Origin: Branchiostoma floridae
Lineage: Eukaryota > Chordata > Leptocardii > Amphioxiformes > Branchiostomatidae
Direction of reading: 5' to 3'
Length of the DNA: 64,000 nucleotides
Assembly: GCF_000003815.2 (NCBI RefSeq)
Contig: NC_049979.1
Span: 11,447,381-11,511,380, forward strand
Part shown: in pieces, positions 29,215 to 42,900 of the stretch
Numbering within the stretch: the first letter of the stretch is position 1
Layout of the letters: every line of letters starts with the position of its first letter
Notes under the pieces: generated by a model
Seen by the model: the letters and a program-made list of their open reading frames with translations, nothing else
The model's database searches: none
What the model was told of the DNA's origin: nothing
Translations under genes and position numbers: made by a program

Positions 29215-29345
29215 TTCTGGCAGACAGTCACACCGACCGCGACCCTTCCGGAACTGCTGTGTTCTTCCGTGCTGCCAGGGCGGACAATAACAAACCCTGA
29301 CGTCACGCCCATGCAAATGACCTCCAACACGTGCTTTTTGCGCGC
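29215..29345 (-). promoter_or_regulatory. YPEL5 promoter with CRE, octamer and E-box
   Basis: A compact GC-rich stretch contains TGACGTCA (full CRE palindrome, 29298-29305), ATGCAAAT (octamer, 29311-29318), CACGTG (E-box, 29328-29333) and CTTCCGGAA (ETS-type, near 29247). It lies just upstream of the candidate first exon of YPEL5. Assignment rests on motifs and position. Confidence 0.55.
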
Positions 29346-29715
29346 GGAAATAAACATTGGGGTATCTGGTGTAATGGAAATGGTACAAATTGATAAATTA
29401 TCACACTATTGATATCATTGTCTAGTAACATTAAGTCGATATTTGATGCTGCAAATGTTATATAAAATGTTGAATCGTGTTCCAACAGAAACCGTTTGAA
29501 GTTTTGAACGTAAAGTAATGATGTCATGGTTTTCGTCTTTTCCTTCCCAGAATCTAGAAATGGTGACTCAACGTGCGGCTAGCGCATGTGATCGTGCCTG
29601 TTCCATAAGATCAGGAAATATTGAAGACATGTGTCGGAAGTACAATTAAAGTTTTGCATGTTGGACCAGTTTTAGCGGTAACGTTACAGTATTAAAAAAA
29701 TCAATATTTTACCAA

Positions 29716-29914
<199 letters not shown>

Positions 29915-30977
29915 CACGTACAAAATGAACACAACGTAATGGGGATTTCGCAATCTGTAGTCTGAGGCCGGCTAACTCCTCTATTTGTTCAATTTCTACT
30001 ACATGTATTTTCAGTACCATATGGAGCCTGGTAGAGGCTACTTCTGACATGCCAAAGAAATTTTATTGAAGTATCAATATTTCATGGGAACCTCACTGTG
30101 GGAACCTCCTACGCGAACCGTGTCGATCAGAAAATCACCCAAACTCGAGCCCCAATCCACTAGATTCCGGTGGCAACAGCAGTGTGCATGGGTCGACACA
30201 ATGTAGTACCTTTATCATGTTATCTAGCCTCCCTTGCAGAGTCTCGTCGGTAGCTTTATCTTAAGATGCCGTTTTCTTTATATCATAAGTTTTTAGGCTT
30301 TTTTCTTTATTCCCGCTTTGCTTTTGGTCCATACTGAAGGCAACTTTTTTTTTTGCCAAACTTTTATTCTATTAGCTCGCTCGCATCAGTTTTGGAGATC
30401 CCTTATCATGCCATCCATATAATCAAATCAAAATGGCCTTTAACATGAGTAGCTCATGCGTGACATAAACAGCCTGCCACCATCCGCGACCTGTTGCACC
30501 AGTACTAGTGTCCCGTGACCCGTAACTAATGAAGAAACATCATAAAGAACAACAGACGAGAAGGGGTGGTAGGTAGCAAGGAGGTTATATAACCTCCTTG
30601 GTAGGTACCGTAGGCTGGTTTGTATTGGTGGCCTTACGTTTGGTGGCCTTACGTTTTCAACCCTGATTCACACCTCAAGATGACACCCGATGCCTCAAGA
30701 GTCATCCAATTGTTGCGTTCTCCAAACGGACCTCTAAAATTTCGTCTAATCAAATTCACATTCCGGTCACTAACTCTCATATGCGTCAGATGCTAGCTCC
30801 AAAACATTGACGGTGCATGGCACACTGAACTTCCAAGACTATAGTGTTAAATCTTCCATCTTCCTATTTCTAATATTGCAAGAAATTGCGACCATCTGCC
30901 GGGGCCCGAAGTTTTCCGAAGAATTCCGAAAGTTGGCGATTCTCAGCAGGCAGAGAGGTGTACCGCCTGGTGTCAAC
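29915..30977. other. Divergent intergenic region and 5' UTR of the AT-hook gene
   Basis: Holds a GGAGCCTGGTAGAGGC phrase (about 30020-30037) shared with the inverted repeat at 59013-59214, the 24-bp palindrome at 30577-30600, and the likely 5' UTR or promoter just before the ATG at 30978. There is no TATA box, and two TTCCGAA phrases lie near 30913-30931. Confidence 0.45.
30577..30600. repeat. 24-bp perfect palindrome
   Basis: CAAGGAGGTTAT followed immediately by its exact reverse complement. The same arms, separated by a short loop, form a hairpin at 59568-59600. Confidence 0.9.
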
Positions 30978-33900
30978 ATGGAAGAGGAAGGCAGCGAGGC
31001 GGAATGTGGAGGTAAGAATAACCTTAACTACCTCAAATGTAGGTGTTATTCCTAGTCCCGGAGGCGTCTGAAGTTGCGACACAAAGTTTGTGTTTGTTTA
31101 GAGGCTGTGGAAGCCAGGAGACGACTAAAGTGTCACATTTACCTACACGTGCAAGAAACTTTGCAAAAATGGCGGCCACAATATGTGAGGGCGGGACCGA
31201 CTCGGTGTCAACAAGGAACGTCAAACAGCGTTATCTCATGAAGTTTGATATGTGTTGTTTACGTTTTGACACCTTTAGATAGCTTGTGTGTCAGTCAGGC
31301 ATTTCTCTTTTGCCTCCTCGGTTCAACTGAGCTAGTAAAAGGATTTTGCGTTTGTTGGAAACAGCGCAACTTTACATATGCATCCCCTGGGGGACAAGTC
31401 TTTTGACATGTAGATTTTTGTAGCAATTGGAAACTAGGCTTTCACTTGTAAACAATGCAACAAGGTCATGTAAATTAGTTTTCTTTGAAACAGCGTCGTG
31501 AATACTGTTACATGTATGTGTAACAGTAGTAATGTATGAAGATGTGTAAGTTAATTTTGACAAGAACTGCTGATAGAAGTTTACTTGGATCAGGCCAGAT
31601 GGTTTTGTTGTTCACAACTTGTTGTTTGTCATTCCAATGACGAGATTATCTGCCAAACCATCTTGGTCATGCATATTCCATGGTGTTTCCAGTTATGCAC
31701 CTCAACTCTACTCTACTGTACTCTACTCTACTTCAGCATGACTAAATCAAGCTTCTAACAATCCACTGGTCAGGGAGGAGGCCCAAGAGATCATATATCA
31801 GTAATTGGCCCTGGCTTGGTTTCTTCGAAAAATTGTGGTAATGTATGGCAACTTGTTCATACATTACAGTTGAATTATATGCATAATTTGCTGATATCTC
31901 ACAAATATAAAGAGCGAATCAAGTTCATGAATAAAAGTTGAAGCGACAAAGCTAATAGTACACACAATGTATTATGCATGCTAATAGTTAAGTAATACTC
32001 CAGAACATACATGATTGCAGGTCCCAGTCATGCAGTGCTAGAACTAGAACTTAGTAATAGTAGTAAGTCCAGTCCTGCCTACAAAGGAAACTCCTGGATC
32101 AAAATGAAAATATTTAGAAACGATTTGAATATTTTACAGGTGCGGGTGACAGTATGGCCCTGTTTAAGATTTAAAAAAATACAACATTTCTATATGTTTG
32201 GCCAAAATATCCGACAGCAAATGGTTTGCGTTTTGCGTTCACTGTGCAAACTTGCATCCACGGGCAAACCGTTTCAGTTCCTTGAAAGGGCATCATGGTA
32301 ATGCATGGTCATGTGACCTCTGTAAGATTGTTGTGATTCTGCACGATCTTGACTTTTGCGTTAGTCAGATTATTGGTAGGAACAGAACCAATGTCTTGCT
32401 GAAGCTGCGTACCTTCAAGTTTATGGCCTTGGAAATGCCACTGAAAACATTCTGGTTCCGATGTATGCTATATGATGTTTGCTCTGGGTCTCCTGACACA
32501 TTCCCCCCGCCAATATCAGGACTGTCGACCAGGAGGCGGCCCGGTAATATAAGCGAATTTTACAATTAAAAAAAGGCAGAAATACTCAACTGATAGGTTT
32601 AGAACTCTACTTTTCCCCTTGACGCCACCAACTATCAACGCACGTGCCTGGATGTAATCAGAGTCTACGCTGCTTTTGCGTTCATGATAACAATTCGCAA
32701 TTCCGGATAACCAGAAACTGTTTCAGGTCCATCCGCGAGGAGGTTCGGAAAAATCTGTTTCATATCCAAAACAGAGCGTTCAGGATGGCAAGTTATCCAT
32801 TTCAGCTTGCCAAATGGATAGAACCAATTCATTTTTTTGCATCATGAAAAATTTACCAAGACCTTGTTCATACCAGGATTCACCCAGGCTCGCAAACTCT
32901 GGTATGAATTGTTCATTCTTTTCGTACCAGGATTCATGTGCCTGGCCTTGAAGAGGGGATCAATTAATATGATCGACTGATCCCGTTTCGCATTCCAACC
33001 ATATTCCTGTAGTCATATAGGTTGTACTTAGAATAGACAAGTATTGTTGTGTTGATTGCTTTGTTATTATTGCCATACATTGTACATTTGTATCAGGTAC
33101 AACTGTTGAACAATGAAGTTCACTTTTCTAATCTCTACCCTACCCGACCCAGAACATGGACCAGTGCAGGTAGATGTCCAGAATACCTGCACAGCTCAGT
33201 AAGCTGTATCTGCAGAATGTATTTTGAATCCTGGAGTATGGTTTATTGTATGTTAATGAGATGAATAAGGTCATTCTTGAAAAAGAGGATATTACGAAAT
33301 GTACAATATCCTTAAAAATAAACTAGGTATACCATAAGTATATTGACTTTCAATTGAGTAGAGTAAAGTAGACAAGAGCTCTTTGGTTGGGTAGGAATAA
33401 CACTCCAGTTGGAACCGCTCCTCTTGAACACTTTATCAGCTTACTGTCATGAATTTATTCAGTTATTTATGGAAGGAGGGAGGTAAACTCTAGTAAAAGT
33501 AAAATCAACCAGGTTTAAAAACAATGTGGACCTTACAGAAGGCCCATTATATTACTGGACAGGTATTTTTCACCAGCCCACTTGTCCATTCTATAGGACA
33601 CATGTGCTCCCAGCCAGTTATTATTAGTTTTTGCAGGCCAAAAAATTCAAGACGTTTACAATGTATATTCTTTGAATTGGCTGACAAACTAACAAACAGA
33701 TCTTGGTATTGTAGACATGTACATTGTAATCTTCCATTTGAGTACATCTTCATCTTGAGTACTATTTATTCTTAGTCAATGGTTATCCATAATTGTTTAC
33801 AAGGTTTTTGGTCCAGAATTATGGAAATTGCTGTAATATTGCATATGTTATATATTTAGTGTAGTATATATAAAACCTACCTGAACCAATATGGTTTGGA

Positions 33901-36900
33901 CAAAAAAGATAAAACCATAGATCCAATTTACACATGTTGATAGAATACAATACGATACCTATAGTTAGACAGCTATTGTGTGTGTGTGAAGAGTGTGGTC
34001 TACTACACATATTCAATACCCAGTAAATAGCACTACAAGTAATGTATTGTACTTTGGCCTTGAGCCTCTGTAAAATGAACACTGTTGCAAAAGTGTTTCA
34101 AATGTAATGTACTGTAGATGAAGCACTTGTTTTACAGTGACAGACCAACATTTGTTGATTTCCCAGGAAAATATCATAACTTAACAGGTATGATGGCCCT
34201 GGTATGTGACAAATGTTCTATGGCAATGACATGGAGCTGCTACAGATAGCGTAGTATTTTAGTGATACCACATTAGACTGATTACAAAGGCAGCAAGTGC
34301 AGGTTAGAAGGACTAGAATCCTCATGCTACCTTGTGATACAATGGCTGTCATGTTTTATGTATGTGGAGTATCAGATACAGAAGTCCACTCTATGCCCCC
34401 TCCCACCCCACAAGTACTAGTACATCAATTTGGAATAACAACAACAACCTGAACAAGCTGAGGCATTTGGATACTCATTTTGTCTGGTCTTGGTCAGAAA
34501 CCGTGGGAACATTGTCTGCTACGTTAGTATTTTTATCACTTTTAGTATTTAAAAGTTAAAGTTCACCCAACAGAACCATGATGAGATGATGTGTACTATG
34601 GATGGTCCACAATTTTTCCCACAGGTGTGTGTACAGTAGATTTTCATGTACTGTATAATAGTTGATATATGTGATCTTGGGTATTGAACATTACTCTTGG
34701 GGCTTTCTTCAGCTTTGGATTTTTTTCAGGCCTCGTTGCATGTTAAATTGATCATTTTAAGTGTACAAAAGCACATTTTTATTAGTTTCATGTTGTGAAG
34801 TTCAGAATTTTGAGACGGACAGGGTGAAATTTTTGTCCTGACAAGCATTCCTGGGCAGAGGGATGGTTCCTTATACCCCCCTCACATTAGGCGAAAATCG
34901 ATCGGACGACGATTCTGCGAGCTCTAAATTACAACTTGTACGAGGAGGTATGACCCTGATGCTGACGAAGAAACTCTGCCATTTGTTCGTCGGCATCAGG
35001 GTCATGCGTCCTCTTAATTTAGAGCTTGCAGAATCGTTGTCCGATCGATTTTCGCCTAATGTGAGGGGGGTATTAAGACAGCCCTGAGTAAACTCTGTGT
35101 ATGTAAAGTGGGTCATATATTGGAATACATGACCCAAGGTACACTGCGGCTAATGAAGAGTTGTTTCCCATTTTGCTGCTGTTCCAGATCCAGCAATGAC
35201 AAAGTTGCTGAATTATTTTGAGACAATGGAGGCCAGTGGGTCCCAGTCCAAGGAAGTTTGCAAATACAACATCATGATTGACAGCTTGCTTGAGAGTGAG
35301 TACAAATCTATATTATCTACATGTGGCTAAGGAGATTTCTTTAACATCCTTGGTATTGGTACGACCAACTTTGAATTCAAATTGATGCATGATGTCGATA
35401 CCAAAGGCATAACACTGACTGAACTTCCCTACATTAAAGATATTAAACGTTTAACTAACAAATTTAAAAGACCTCGTTTTACATTTTTTTCTTTAATCTT
35501 TGATTGCCCAAACCAAATACTGTAATTTGTTATTGTATTTGTCATTTTTTATTTCATTTTTGAGTGCACTCTGTCTAATATTAGCAGATTCTGTTCTTGA
35601 CATCACTAATGTGCCCTTTTCCTTTGATGAGGGACACAATGAAGTAAAACATTGCTATATCAATTACAGCAAACATGAAGCTGAAGACAATTAACAAGGT
35701 GCTACAAGACAGGAATAAAGAGCTTCAGGAAAGAAACAAAGAACTTCAGAAAAGAACTGAAGAGCTTGGGGCAGAGAACAAGCAGCTGAAGGGGTGCCTG
35801 GGGAAATGTCGTATGAAGGAAAGTTCTCCAGAGGAAGAAGAGGTATGGCAAACAAGAAAAAAGTTTTATTTCACTCTCTTTCATTCTTGATTGTTTGTAC
35901 ATATTCCATCTCAGCCAGATTTCAAAGTACGTAGTAAGTTCACAATTTCACTCATGTTTTCAGGAACATGATAAGTCAGAAGCAGGAGGATCAAAAGGAG
36001 CTGAGTCTGCCGTAGTGTCGTGTACCTTGTCTGGTGTAGAGGAGTCTGAAATGTGCCCAGCCGAGTCCTGTCAAACCGGTGCACAGTTACAGGAAGGTAA
36101 GACATCTCAAGCAGTTCAGCTGTATTGACTGCAGTATCCATCTACAGACTAGTCCAATATGTTTCACTTTTTGGGAAAGTTTGTATCAATATGTTTTGCT
36201 ATTTGTCACAGGCTTCCCACCTAGTATGTGGCTATTTCACACCTACTGACAAGGAGTATACACATGGAATTTGACTTGGACAGAATGACAATCAATAACC
36301 ATATTTTAAGTGCTTAGAGAATATTTTTTGATGGTCTGGAATGGTGGAGAAAGTATTCTCCCTTTTGTAAAATATTTTTCACTGGTCTTTATAACTTGTA
36401 TGTAGATACATTTGCAAATTCTTTGATTCTCAGGTCTACTACATAAAGACAGAGAAGAAGCTGATGGAGCCATCCAGGCTGTTCCAGGTGCCCAAAAGGA
36501 GCCTCAGCAAGTTCAGGAAGGTCAAGAAAACACTGGTGAACAGCAGAAAGACGAAACGGTGCCCAAGCAGCCTTCGATGGCCAGCTGCAGGGAAAATAAT
36601 GACTGTAACATGGATGGACAGTCATCAGAGACACTGCACAATTGTCTGGTGATGTTGAACAATGAAAGCCACAATGCAAATGGTCACAGTCATGATGACT
36701 TAACTTTGACCAGAGAGGAGGCAACAAGTGATTTTATTGACCCAGCACAAACAGAGAGATCTGCCTTTCGGGTTGTGTATGACATGATGAGAGAGTTGAG
36801 CATGCAGGCAGTGAGTGGAACATTGCAAGGCTCTAATACTCTCAGTGACACCCAGCGACTAACAGTTGACACTATTGGGGGAACAGGGGATCCTACCAAA

Positions 36901-39900
36901 CCTGTGGAAGACAGCATAGTTGTAACCAATGTGACAGCAGCTGTATCTGCCATGCAGGACAGTTGTAGTGGCAAAAGAAGTGATGAAGCTGAGGACACAG
37001 ATGGTTGCAGAAGAACTAGGTTGAGAAGTAGGAGTAGAGGAAAGAGCACAACATCCAGTGCCCTGCTGCAGGATGCAACCCCTGTACAGGAAGAGCATCA
37101 AGATGCCAGTAAAGAAGACTTGGAGCCATCTACAGCTTCAAATGACCAACCAACCAAAACATGGGATCAGACTTCACAGACTAACATTCAGAAAGAAGAC
37201 AGAGTGGTTGAGCTTCCACAAGGTGGCTGCCATTCCATCCCAGAACTGTCAGACTTTCTCTGCAGTCCAGAAAAGGTAGCAGAACTCACAGAGGAGTATG
37301 TGTCAGATCTACCCAAAGCACAGACACTCGACAGAAGGAGGAAGAAAACTAGGAGAAGAGGAAGGAAACCTGTCATCAAAGATGGGAGTATTGTCAACAT
37401 CAGCATGTCTTCAAGAGATGTTAAAAACTATTTGCAAACACACCACGTTCAGGAGGAGACTAGGTTTCGAACAGATTGTTCTGGAGAGAGTCCAACAAAG
37501 AAAAGATCAGGAAGTCCTGTGATTGATGCTGAAAGTGCGTTGAGAGCAGTGATGGTCATATCAAACTCCTTGGAAGATAGTACCGACTGTCAGGCAGAGA
37601 AGAGTAAAAGCAAAGGGACAGATTCTGCTAAAGAGTTGGTTCCCACAGTAGCAACATGTATGGTGGTGGACAGACAGGAGGAAAGGCAGCCCTCTGAGCA
37701 AGTAAACATAGCAGCAACAAATGTCTGCCCTAGTCAGACTGACTCTTTACAACAAAGGACAGGTGTGGACCCATCAACAGATGGGGAAACATGGACAACA
37801 AACTTAAGCCGTGCACGCCGGCTAGAACAGGAAAGGTATGGATCAAAGATGATGTCTGATGATACAGACGTTGACACACTACCTGCAGCACCCAAGCGCC
37901 GTGGACGTGGCAGGCCTCCAAAAAAGAGGGTACCTAAAGATAAGAGAGCGGGAGCATTAACTTACCTCAGTGATGCATGCAGAGTTGAACAGAAGGATTG
38001 TGTATCAAAGGTAACTTCTGATGATACAGACTTGGAAACAAGTCATGTAGAACCACCTAAGCGTCGTGGCCGTGGGAGGCCTCGAAAAAAGAGGCCACCT
38101 GCAGACATTAATCTACATGAAGAAAACAACGGATCCAATATACGCAGTAATCTACATGGAGAGAACAACAAATCCAACATATGCAGGAGACTCAGGTCTC
38201 TGAGTAAAGAGAAGACAGAGAACTGTGAATCCAGCATCTCCAGCAGATTGAGGTCTAGGAGCAGAGAGACGCCTGGAGAAAGCCGGACAGAGCTGTTCAG
38301 AAGTGATGACAGTGAGCAGGAAGTGGTCAGAGATTCAGCAAGTTCTTCCTCAGTTGAGGACAGTCAGAACAGTGCACCTGGGATGTCCCAGGAAGTGTCT
38401 TCTATGAGGGTGATCCCAGCCTTCTCACACTCACTTGCTAATGAGAATACTGACAATGCTATTGAGGCAGGTAAGAGCAAAAGCTTGGAGAAGGATTCTG
38501 TGGAAGAGGCTGCCCATAAGGCAACAACAAACGTAGATGGTGATGAGGAAGAACAGCAAGATTTATCTCAGATCAGATCACAAGAAATGGCAGATGTTTG
38601 TCGCAGCGACGCTATCCGAGAAGTGACAGCAGACAGTCTTCCTGTAGGTACTGTCCTGCCAGTTGACAGTGTGACTGAGACCATCGACATGGGGCACAAA
38701 TTGGAGGAGTTAAGAGCAAAGGTGCCTTTAGATAACACTGGGGAAATTGCACCCAAGCCTCGAAAGTCTCTTCGAAAGTATGAATGTAGGAAGCCTCAAG
38801 TGAAAGCAAGCTTAGACAGGTTAAGAGCAAGGAGTAATGAAAGGTATCTGGAAGAAGAACCTCAAGTGTTAGGTCAGAAGAAGAGCGAACAAGGAGTACC
38901 ACAGAACACGGAAAGTCTTGCTACAGCTGTTGATGCAGTAAGTGATGGTGTCACAAACCTCATCCAACTATCTGAAGACATAACTGATGTTTCGACAGAG
39001 GTGACTTTACCTCTTGACAATGACAGGAAGGAAGACGGGCCCACAACCACAAGTTATCAGGAGGTCTTGAGGAGATTTCCTGACGTCTTGGCCAAGTCTC
39101 CCGTCGTCATGATCAAACGATTAGAGATGACTTCACAGACAACACGTGTATGTGAGTCAGAACCACAGTACCAGAAAGACAGTGGTAACAATGTCAGTGA
39201 AGAACTGGATCCTGAAGTAACAACCACAAGTCCCTCTATGCAAGAATCAGCGCAGAGATCTCTGCACAACTTCCCAACACCTGAAAGTTTAGATGAGTCA
39301 GAACATGTGTTAGAAAACAAGTTGTGTCATCGTGTTAAAGCAAGGAAAGCGAAAAGAGAGAGTTCTGCAGAAAGGAGAAATGACTTTCCAAGGAATCTGG
39401 GTATGACAAGAGCTTGGACCAAAGCAGAGGTGATAAAACAGATACGTCAGTATAACCTGAAGGACAAGAGTCTCCAACATCCCTACGAAACTGCCCATGA
39501 AGAAGTGCATCAGGAAACAAAATGTCGCATTGATGTGGAAAGTGCACTTACGACTGTGACAGTAATTCAGAAGTCTTCCCTGCCACCAGGAGGGAATGCT
39601 GTCACCAAGAGACATGGGAGCAGCAGTGATAAGTGTACAGGTGAGATTGACCAGTGGCACACAGTTAAACACAACAAGAGGTCAAGCACACTGCACGAGG
39701 AGGATCAACTCTCTCATAGCTCTGCAGGACAAGGTTGCTCTAGTGAGGAGACACTAGCGCCTGATGTAGGTGATGATGCTGAGAGAAGAGAGAATGGGAT
39801 AGAAAGTCTCGGAGAACAGGAGGTAGAAAATCATGAGAATGGGGCCGGGATAAAACCAGGGACTCTCAAGATTCGTGTCCGTCTCTGCAAAAGTAAAGTT

Positions 39901-42900
39901 GATGGAAAGATCAGGGCAAAGTGCATAGACACAGCTGCGAGTGGAGGAGACCAAAAGGGAAGTAGAGAAAGTAGTGGACAAAAACCACATGTCAAAAGAA
40001 AGATGCATGTTGGAATAGCAGAACTGCAAAAAGGTGAAGAAACTTTGGAGAATGGCGGTATGAGCAAGCAAATTCCTTCCAGTGAAGTTCAACAAGTTGG
40101 TAAGAATGCCAGTTTGTCAAAGATGTCTGTTCATGCTCAAAAACAAAGACTGTGTTGTACAAAAGAATTATCTGGGGGCAGAAACAAAGCAGCAGTAACA
40201 AAAAGATTAAGAACAGGAAGTGAGGGAAGTGAGGGATATCATGAAGATGTCACAACAAAAAATTTAAGACGAGCAAAAACATCTGGGAAGTCAAATCCAC
40301 TGGAACGTGAAGTGATGTACAAGTTGAAGCGGAGGGACAGCAAAACAGCAGAGCAAGCCTGTACTGAAGTAGTGGTGGCAAATGGTCAAACATGTCAAAC
40401 CTCAGACAAGAGGAAAGGACTTAGATATACAAATGCTGTAGCAAAACGTCCCTCAGGGGGCAGCATGGAAAACAAGACAGGAGTGAAGGAGCCTGTCGTT
40501 AAGACTGGAATCACGAAGGTTGCAAGCTGTGACAGAAATAGGAAGAGATGGAAAACTGACTCTGAAAGCATTCCACAGACAACAGCAGATGAGCAATGTC
40601 ACAAGCCTACCACGGGAAGACATCAGGAAGAGATTCGGAGAACTCTGGGTTATTCACCATCAGACACAACTATTCAGAATAAAACTAAGAAAGACTTTGG
40701 CTCTGAGCTTATGCTGGCAGACTGTGCCATTGAGAAAGCTGAAAGGCAGGTAGGGAAAAAAACACCCTCACAGAAGTCTTTGCAACCTAGGAAAAAGAGA
40801 CGGGTTGAAGCGAAAAATCCCTCGACTGTAAATGCTGTGGAGAAAGTGGGAAAACAGAGACAGAGTACGGATTCACAAAAGCAGTCGAACAAAGCAGGTA
40901 CTCCTGGCCAAGACCAGATGCAGGGAATAGAAGTGGTCTCTCCAACAGGGACAGATTCTACCCGTGGGAGTAACTCAGAAGAACAGTGGTATACTGTATC
41001 GAGTGGTGGCTGTAACACAAGTAAGACTTCTGAGGATCAGTGGTGGCGTGCATCTAGCGAGCAGAGAACCCCAACTGGTATGTCACTTTCTTATCTTAAA
41101 ATGGTATTTCATTCTTTACCTGGGTCAGGTTTTAGCCTGTGTTTACACAATCTCTCATTTGCTGGGGTTAATGACCCCCTCCCCTAGGTGGTGGCAACTT
41201 TAAGGCTAACTGTTAGAAGCATGATTTTAGTCAGGCTAGGTCAGGTTTCAGAGTTTTCTATAGATAGGGGGCATCTTAGCATGTGTCAAGCGATGGGGGC
41301 GTGAGTATTTAGGAGGGTCTTAAATTTGTAACTCTCCTAGAAACACTATTTAATGAGAGCCAGATTTTATGAAACAAAGCCAAGATATTTTACCTCTGTC
41401 ACAAAACAACGGAAAAGGCTGTGGTTGAAACCCAAATCACAGAATAGGAGCCCCTATGCTCAGCTGAGCAGGTGAGAACCTTGTGGATGATTACATTATA
41501 AAAAACAATACTATCAATGTAGAGCTCAGAATGTGGTGTAAATTGTGTGTTACTATTAAAGACTGTTTTTGTTTATGTGTATTAACTGCAGATGCAGCTG
41601 ATGATGTGTTCTGGAGTCCTGGTGCGGATGACGTGGGTGCAGAGGTGGAGGTGCCGTTCAGCCCTGTCAAGGGCAAGAACCCCAGCGTAACCCAGGCAAC
41701 CCGCGACGGGCAGCTTAACAGGGTCACCAGTGAAGGACAAGACAGTGCACAACGTTGCAAGAAAGTGGCTTCTACAACTAGTACAAGCAGGAAATCAACC
41801 AGGAGCAAATTGAGTGCTAACAGAAAGAAAGAACCCAATAAGTCAAGAGGACAGACTCGTGTGAAAGGCAAAAGTAATGCATCAGTGAAGGGAAAAGATA
41901 GTTCCACAGATGCCACGCCGCTATTATCTACAGATAGCAAAAAACAGCCTTCACCCGAAAAGTCTGATATGCGAGAGCGGCAGCCAGCATTGCCATTGAC
42001 CTCTAACTGTTCTCCACAGTTTACAGAAGCTGGACAGAAGGTGCAGGTGGTATTCACATCCGTCCAGAGTCCAGCCATGCCTGCAAGTCTGCATGGGGAT
42101 TCCCCTCTCAGTCCCTGGAAGCAACGACCACCAGTGTTTTCCTCCACAAAAGTGCCAAGGATGGCCCCTCTTGCAGCAAAAAAGACTTCGCAAAAACAGT
42201 GTGACAAACAGAAGGCTGGAAAACGCAAACAGGCAAAAGAAAAACCAGCCAACAACACTGTCAGGAACAGAAGGAAGAGTCGGAGGGACCCCACTATGAG
42301 CCAAGAGGAGGACATTCATTCAGCAGCCTTCCAAGAGACCTCCGCAGAGCAGCAGCTAGATGCTGTCTCTGGTAAGGATGCCATGAATGCTCTAAACTGC
42401 ATCAGCCTGCAGAAGACTGGTGACTCTGTGGGAAGCTGCAGTCAGCAGTCCAACATGTCCCTCCACATGCAGCTAACTCCTCGGGTGAAGGTGCTGGGAC
42501 CCTGTCGTACCGGCGGAAACGGCAGTTCCCAGACACCAACACAACTTGCAGAGCAGTGCTACCCAGACCCACTCTTGACCATGGGTTGCAACAAGGTGAT
42601 GTTGGAAAACAGCGTAAGGGGTCACAGCACGGACTTGCAGGACTTTGGGAATGACAGCCCAGTAGTCAACATGAATGCTACACTCCCAGCGGTGAGCCAG
42701 GCTCCTCAGTTTAACTCAACAGTCTCCCCCACCGCCTTGTCACTTCTAACATTCCGGTCTGAGCAGGCAATTTTCACCAACATGCCGCTGGACACAGGTA
42801 CTGCCTCACCTCTGGCAGTTTACAACAACAACATGCCACCGTTCGACACAGTTACTTCCTTGCCAGACATAAGTTACACCCTGGGAAAGGCTTTTGAGGT

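Larger units (their letters stand above)
31012..35187. other. First intron of the AT-hook gene
   Basis: A 4.2-kb AT-rich intron. It holds a YY1-type site near its start and a 199-bp foldback MITE at 34874-35072. Several small frames lack coding character. The other introns (35296-35669, 36097-36433, 41078-41591, 45410-45818, 45908-46359, 46400-47977, 48055-48475) hold nothing I recognise except the SINE-like segment near 48180. Confidence 0.6.

Noticed and set aside
32011..32569. A possible hidden exon in the first intron of the AT-hook gene
   Set aside because: Overlapping frames of about 100 aa have no domain, and the phases of exons 1 and 2 already agree without it.
34863..35137. Two similar ~80-aa frames on opposite strands (APxTLGENRSD-type)
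   Set aside because: Mirror images caused by the foldback MITE.
41491..42319. 274-aa minus-strand frame opposite the AT-hook gene
   Set aside because: Shadow of the giant exon; the sense frame is spliced consistently and much longer.
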